DNA of 64,000 bases, taken from Monoplex corrugatus. Its lineage: Eukaryota; Mollusca; Gastropoda; Littorinimorpha; Ranellidae. Position numbers and translations under genes: made by a program. Under the pieces are notes generated by a model, which saw only the letters and a program-made list of their open reading frames with translations, did not search any database and was not told the origin of the DNA. Numbering within the stretch: the first letter of the stretch is position 1; each line of letters starts with the position of its first letter. Of the stretch, positions 60,636-64,000 are shown in pieces. The stretch is taken from NCBI GenBank assembly GCA_030674185.1, contig CM060312.1, positions 34,829,362 to 34,893,361 of the forward strand, read 5' to 3'.

Positions 60636-60702
60636 TCAGTCTCTCATCTCGCCCTCTTCATCATCTTCTTCAACACCTCGAATGTACATGACGTTGTTGC
60701 AT
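60636..60702 (-). CDS. SNRPF: Small nuclear ribonucleoprotein F (Sm F), last coding exon
   Basis: Terminal coding exon of SNRPF. A minus-strand acceptor (TATGTTACAG) precedes base 60702. The single base A completes an Arg codon split by the intron, then the exon reads [21 protein letters not shown] and stops with TGA at 60638-60636. From knowledge of the family, metazoan Sm F ends in [23 protein letters not shown]-like sequence: the Sm2 motif (RxxNVxYI) and an acidic tail. Sm F is one of the seven proteins forming the ring on U1, U2, U4 and U5 snRNAs in the spliceosome. Upstream exons are not found between here and 64000 and must lie beyond the window, so the preceding intron holds the RTE/hAT nest. 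No clear AATAAA was found in the 350 bp downstream. Confidence 0.88.
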
Positions 60703-61184
60703 CTGTAACATATGAATCCAAACATACCTTTATATGTTGTATACATAATAATATAAAACATATTGATTGTACAGTGTACTGTGTACACTATTATGATCAC
60801 CAGTCAAGTAATATCAAATATGACACAACAAACAACTCAGTAGGCCTACTGAGAGCAGTCTGATAGTTTGAATTTGCATTTAAATCTAACCCACTTACCC
60901 CCCCAACATACTCACTTAACTGCCTATGACATGCTTTCATGAATGTGGACACACACACACACACACACACACATATTATATATATGGTTAAGTCATGAAT
61001 TTCGTAAGTTATGAGAGTTGTAATAGTGTTAGTTATCAAATGTCATTATTGTAATGATTGTGATCTACCAGACAAATATGCCCTCTCTATACTTCTACTT
61101 GAATCTAAACAGCTGGGCTAGAGATTTGATTCACTTTTAACACACATATAAACACACAAATATTGGCTTCAAGACAATTACGTT
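60703..61184. other. SNRPF intron sequence
   Basis: Noncoding. A CA array at 60949-60972 and one TAGGCCTA at 60842. No upstream SNRPF exon seen. Confidence 0.5.
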
Positions 61185-61680
61185 AATTAAGATAAGCTTT
61201 TGATTCGATCCACCAAGGAAAGATGAAGGAGATTCTAACTGCATACGGACTACCCAAGGAAACAGTAGACGCCATCTTGATGCTGTGTCAGAACACGCGC
61301 TCTATGGTTCGCTCCCTCGACGGAGACACAGACTTCTTCAACATCACAGGTGGAGTCCTTCAAGGAGATACGCTTGCCCCCTACATTTTCATCATCTGTC
61401 TTGATTATGTGCTGAGGAAAGCAGTGGATAAGAACAAAAAACTCGACTTTTCCCTCACAGAACAGAAGAGCAGATGCTACCCTGCGGTAAAGATAACAGA
61501 TGCGGATTACGCTGATGACCTGGTTGTTCTCGCAGACCTCCTAAAGGATGCAGCATCTCTCCTTCACAATATGGAAAGAACAGCAATGGAGATCGGGCTC
61601 CACCTCAATGCGAACAAAACAGAGTTCATCTGTCTGAATCAAGATGCATCAGAAGGTATGAGAAGTCTCAATGGAGATGC

Positions 61681-62393
61681 ATAGCTGCCAACTTTCCTGA
61701 AAAAAAATTCCTGACAAGAGGCGGGGGTCCGGGGGCCGCGGAAGGCCTCCGGTGGGGTCCAGGGGCAACGCCCCCAGAAGCTGAAGATTTTCTATCAAAT
61801 GAAGATGCTAAACTGGTATTTCCATGCATTTCAAACTGAAAAATGTAACAAAGCATGTATTGTAAGCTTTCCTTCAAATTCTGCTAGTCTAAATCTCTTG
61901 TGTAAAAGGTTCAGAGTCTGTTGCACTGCTGTACTCTGCCGATAGTTTCGGTGCTTCACTGAGGAGGCATGCAGGTCGATGTCTTTCTTGCCACCATGAC
62001 CGATGTTTATGTCGCATCGGCACGATTTACAGAAAGCAAAGGTGTCTCCTTTGTCCGAGGCTGTGATGAAGTACGTTTCCGCATAATGTTTCGAAAACTT
62101 CACTTTTGCTTTCGCTTTTACAGCTTTCGCGTCTGTCTTCTTCGAAGCCATTGTGCAAGAAAGCTGGCGCGCAGGAGCTGTTTACATGGCCCTCTGCGCA
62201 CGCGCATGTGTGACGGAAGTTTCGCTTTCACGCAGCTGTCTTTTTACCGCATTCTGACGAAAACAGAGCTAACCGGATAAAATATCAAAATCGAAAATTT
62301 AAAATTCGGGAATTTTCATCGATTTACCGGATTTTCCGGGCAGCTCACACATTTCGGGACATTCCCGAAAAATTCGGGAGGGTTGGCAGCTAT
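61681..62393 (-). mobile_element. hAT transposon deletion derivative, 713 bp, 8-bp TSD
   Basis: Terminal repeats ATAGCTGCCAAC (61681-61692) and GTTGGCAGCTAT (62382-62393), extending imperfectly for about 20 bp. A perfect 8-bp target duplication GGAGATGC is at 61673-61680 and 62394-62401. Removing the element plus one duplication restores the LINE reading frame. Length of the duplication and the BED-type finger inside place it in the hAT superfamily. Only the start of the transposase survives. Confidence 0.9.
61831..62151 (-). pseudogene. Truncated hAT transposase N-terminus with BED-type zinc finger
   Basis: An open frame of 106 codons starting MASKKTDAKAVKAKAKVKFS. A Lys-rich start is followed by a BED-like finger: FCKSC (two Cys, residues about 41-44) and DLHASSVKH (two His, about 59-67). 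The frame then runs TAVQQTLNLLHKRF and stops where the rest of the transposase (RNase H-like core and dimerisation region) is deleted. BED fingers bind the terminal repeats of hAT elements. The surviving piece might still encode a DNA-binding peptide but cannot catalyse transposition. Confidence 0.7.
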
Positions 62394-62704
62394 GGAGATG
62401 CGATCAAACAAGTTCAAGACTTTAAATACCTTGGCAGCTGCACTGACTCCACAGAACAAGACGTCAACACCAGACTCGGAAATGCCTGGGGTGCACTAAA
62501 TCAACTGGACAAAATCTGGAAATCCAATCTCTCAGACAAGCTGAAAAGGAACTTCTTCCGAGCAGCAGTAGAGTCCGTTCTTACATATGGCTCAATCTCT
62601 TCGACCCTAACAACGACATTGGAGTAGAAGATTGATGGAGCATACACACGAATGCTGCGTGCAGCCCTGAACAAATCCTGGAGAGACCATCCAACTAACA
62701 AAAA

Positions 62705-62883
62705 GGGCTTAAAACAGGAGGAGGAAAAACCCCACTGAAACTAGGGGGTCATGGGGCTATGAACGCTTGCAAGCCGATCACGGATGCCTTGCTCCATTGG
62801 TTTTTTTGTTTGTTTTTTTGTTGTTTTTTTGGACAAACTGAAATCGCGGAATTCCGCCCAGACGCGGAACGTTTTAAGCCCTG
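62705..62883. mobile_element. Second hAT-type MITE in the same LINE, ~178 bp
   Basis: Inverted ends GGGCTTAAAAC (62705-62715) and GTTTTAAGCCC (62871-62881, possibly with TG to 62883). Flanks AACAAAAA (62697-62704) and AACAAAGA (62884-62891) form an 8-bp duplication with one difference. Excision restores the LINE frame across TNK/ELYG. The interior has a T-rich tract and GGAATTCCGC-type sequence. Confidence 0.75.
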
Positions 62884-63162
62884 AACAAAGAGTTATATGG
62901 TAAGATCCCACCAATCAGTAAATCAATACGTCAACAAAGACTGCGCTTCGCGGGACACTGACGTAACACAGAACTGGTAGGGGATGTTCTACTATGGAGA
63001 CCAGTCACAGCAAACAAAGACCAGGACGTCCAAAGAAGACCTTCATCGACCAACTGATCAATGATACGGGCTGTTAGTATGATGAACTGCAATGTCTGAC
63101 AGAGAAGGATGGAAGGAATATGTCATGGATAGCCAAGCAAACTCAACATGATGATGATGATG

Positions 63163-64000
63163 AAGACATGCATGCCAACATTTATCCACCCATGCTGCAG
63201 TAAGTATTAGTAAGCATGAGGGCACAGTGCACCATCTAACCACTCAGTCTGGGCAGTGCTGCACATGCACTGACAGTATTAACAAATAGCTAGTTATGCT
63301 CCAAAATGAGCTTGAGGAAAAAAAATTACTTTTCCCCAGACACTGGCTCTTTTCCAAATTCCCAAACCCGATTTATATTTGTCATTTCCCTCTATTCTCT
63401 GCAGAGTTTTCCTTAAACTCTCTCTGGGCGAATGAATGCTAGTATGTTCATCACATGAGGCAGAGTATCTGACAAATGACTGCTATAAAAGTCATGTGTT
63501 TTAAGAACATGTAGATTGCAGATTGCGTGTTTCACAAACTTATGCACCCAGAACTGCTCTCAGTAGCAATGCCGCATGAAAAATTGAAATTGGGTTTTGA
63601 GTTAAAAGATGTATATGGTTTTGAAGATATTGTTGTTCTGAGTAAAAAGCAGTTTAAATTTTTCAAATCGGACCAATAGTTCACGAGATATTCCAATTTG
63701 AAGCGTCAAAAATTTCTTAAATTTTGGTACCACGTTTTAGTGGGACAAAGAAGAGATGTGTGGGACAGCTGTCACAGAACAAACCCATCAAATGGCATGG
63801 TATGCTGATTTTGCTGGAAATGACATTCATTTTGTAATTGTGAGAGACAGACAGGATCAAATGTCATGAAATTTTGATCGTTGATGTATTTTTGTATGCC
63901 GAATTGAATGAAACTATTATCGTAACTCTGCGACGAGCCATTTTTGTCTTATTACAGGAAACATGTGACATTTGGCATGTTTTATCAGTTTTTCATTAAT
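63163..64000. other. No gene recognised (probable SNRPF intron)
   Basis: A good plus-strand acceptor-like motif (CTCTATTCTCTGCAG, 63404) is not followed by a usable frame. No Sm F exon found on the minus strand. Confidence 0.4.

Larger units (their letters stand above)
61185..63162 (+). mobile_element. RTE-type LINE, 5'-truncated, with two nested hAT elements
   Basis: Starts in the RT palm (FDSIHQGKM region, frame-shifted near 61195), then MKEILTAYGLPKETVDAI, GVLQGDTLAPYIFIICLDYV, active site TDADYADDLVVLADLLKD and LHLNANKTEFICL. The frame is cut at 61680 by a 713-bp hAT element and resumes at 62402 with IKQVQDFKYLGSCTDSTEQD and LSDKLKRNFFRAAVESVLTYG. It is cut again by a ~178-bp MITE, resumes at about 62884 (ELYGKIPPISKSIRQQRLRF, AGH) and ends with an (ATG)5 tail at 63146-63162. 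Several point stops also exist. Conserved order and microsatellite tail indicate the RTE clade. Confidence 0.9.

Noticed and set aside
63389..63450. Strong acceptor-like motif suggesting an exon
   Set aside because: All three frames stop quickly and none resembles the expected Sm F sequence.

Overview
This window is eukaryotic, intron- and repeat-dominated DNA, most likely from a marine mollusc (probably a gastropod). I infer this from the mix of RTE-, CR1/L2- and I-type LINEs, three tRNA-derived SINE families that resemble molluscan ones, hAT, mariner and piggyBac-like miniature elements, and very long dinucleotide arrays. There are no prokaryotic operons, no CRISPR array and no phage. Most long open frames are microsatellite or minisatellite artefacts or retrotransposon remnants.

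Host genes. Two host genes are visible, both on the minus strand in the right third, and both are made of exons too short to stand out as open frames. (1) At 60636-60702 lies the last coding exon of the spliceosomal Sm protein F gene (SNRPF); its other exons lie to the right of the window. (2) At 53669-53608 and 50034-49935 are two phase-matched exons of a 53-residue, single-membrane-segment protein that resembles the mitochondrial import subunit TOM6. Its introns are filled with LINEs and SINEs, and a probable 3'UTR exon with AATAAA sits at 44935-44760.

Layout. 0-10 kb: LINE-A fragments, microsatellites and a foldback element. 12-17 kb: a repeat-family copy (R1), then an essentially full-length RTE-like LINE (13384-16818, minus) with a 9-bp target duplication. 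18-20.5 kb: a 31-bp minisatellite with higher-order structure. 22-24 kb: SINE and R1 copies. 25-31 kb: giant CA/GT/GA arrays, a 50-bp hairpin satellite and a 43-bp satellite. 31-36 kb: LINE-A, SINEs and a 45-bp minisatellite. 36-41 kb: R1, a mariner MITE, SINEs and a cluster of foldback elements. 41-44 kb: L2- and CR1-like LINEs, the latter cut by a hAT MITE. 44-54 kb: the TOM6-like gene. 54-56 kb: an I-type LINE with an intact RNase H domain. 60-63 kb: the SNRPF exon and an RTE LINE broken by two hAT elements.

Interaction. The genes form no pathway. The window is mainly a record of successive insertions: hAT into LINE, LINE into host intron, and repeat into LINE. The palindrome TAGGCCTA is strikingly concentrated in the 41-61 kb half, around the host genes. 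Names of repeat families used here (LINE-A, R1, S1-S3) are local labels. All family calls are by eye, without database search.
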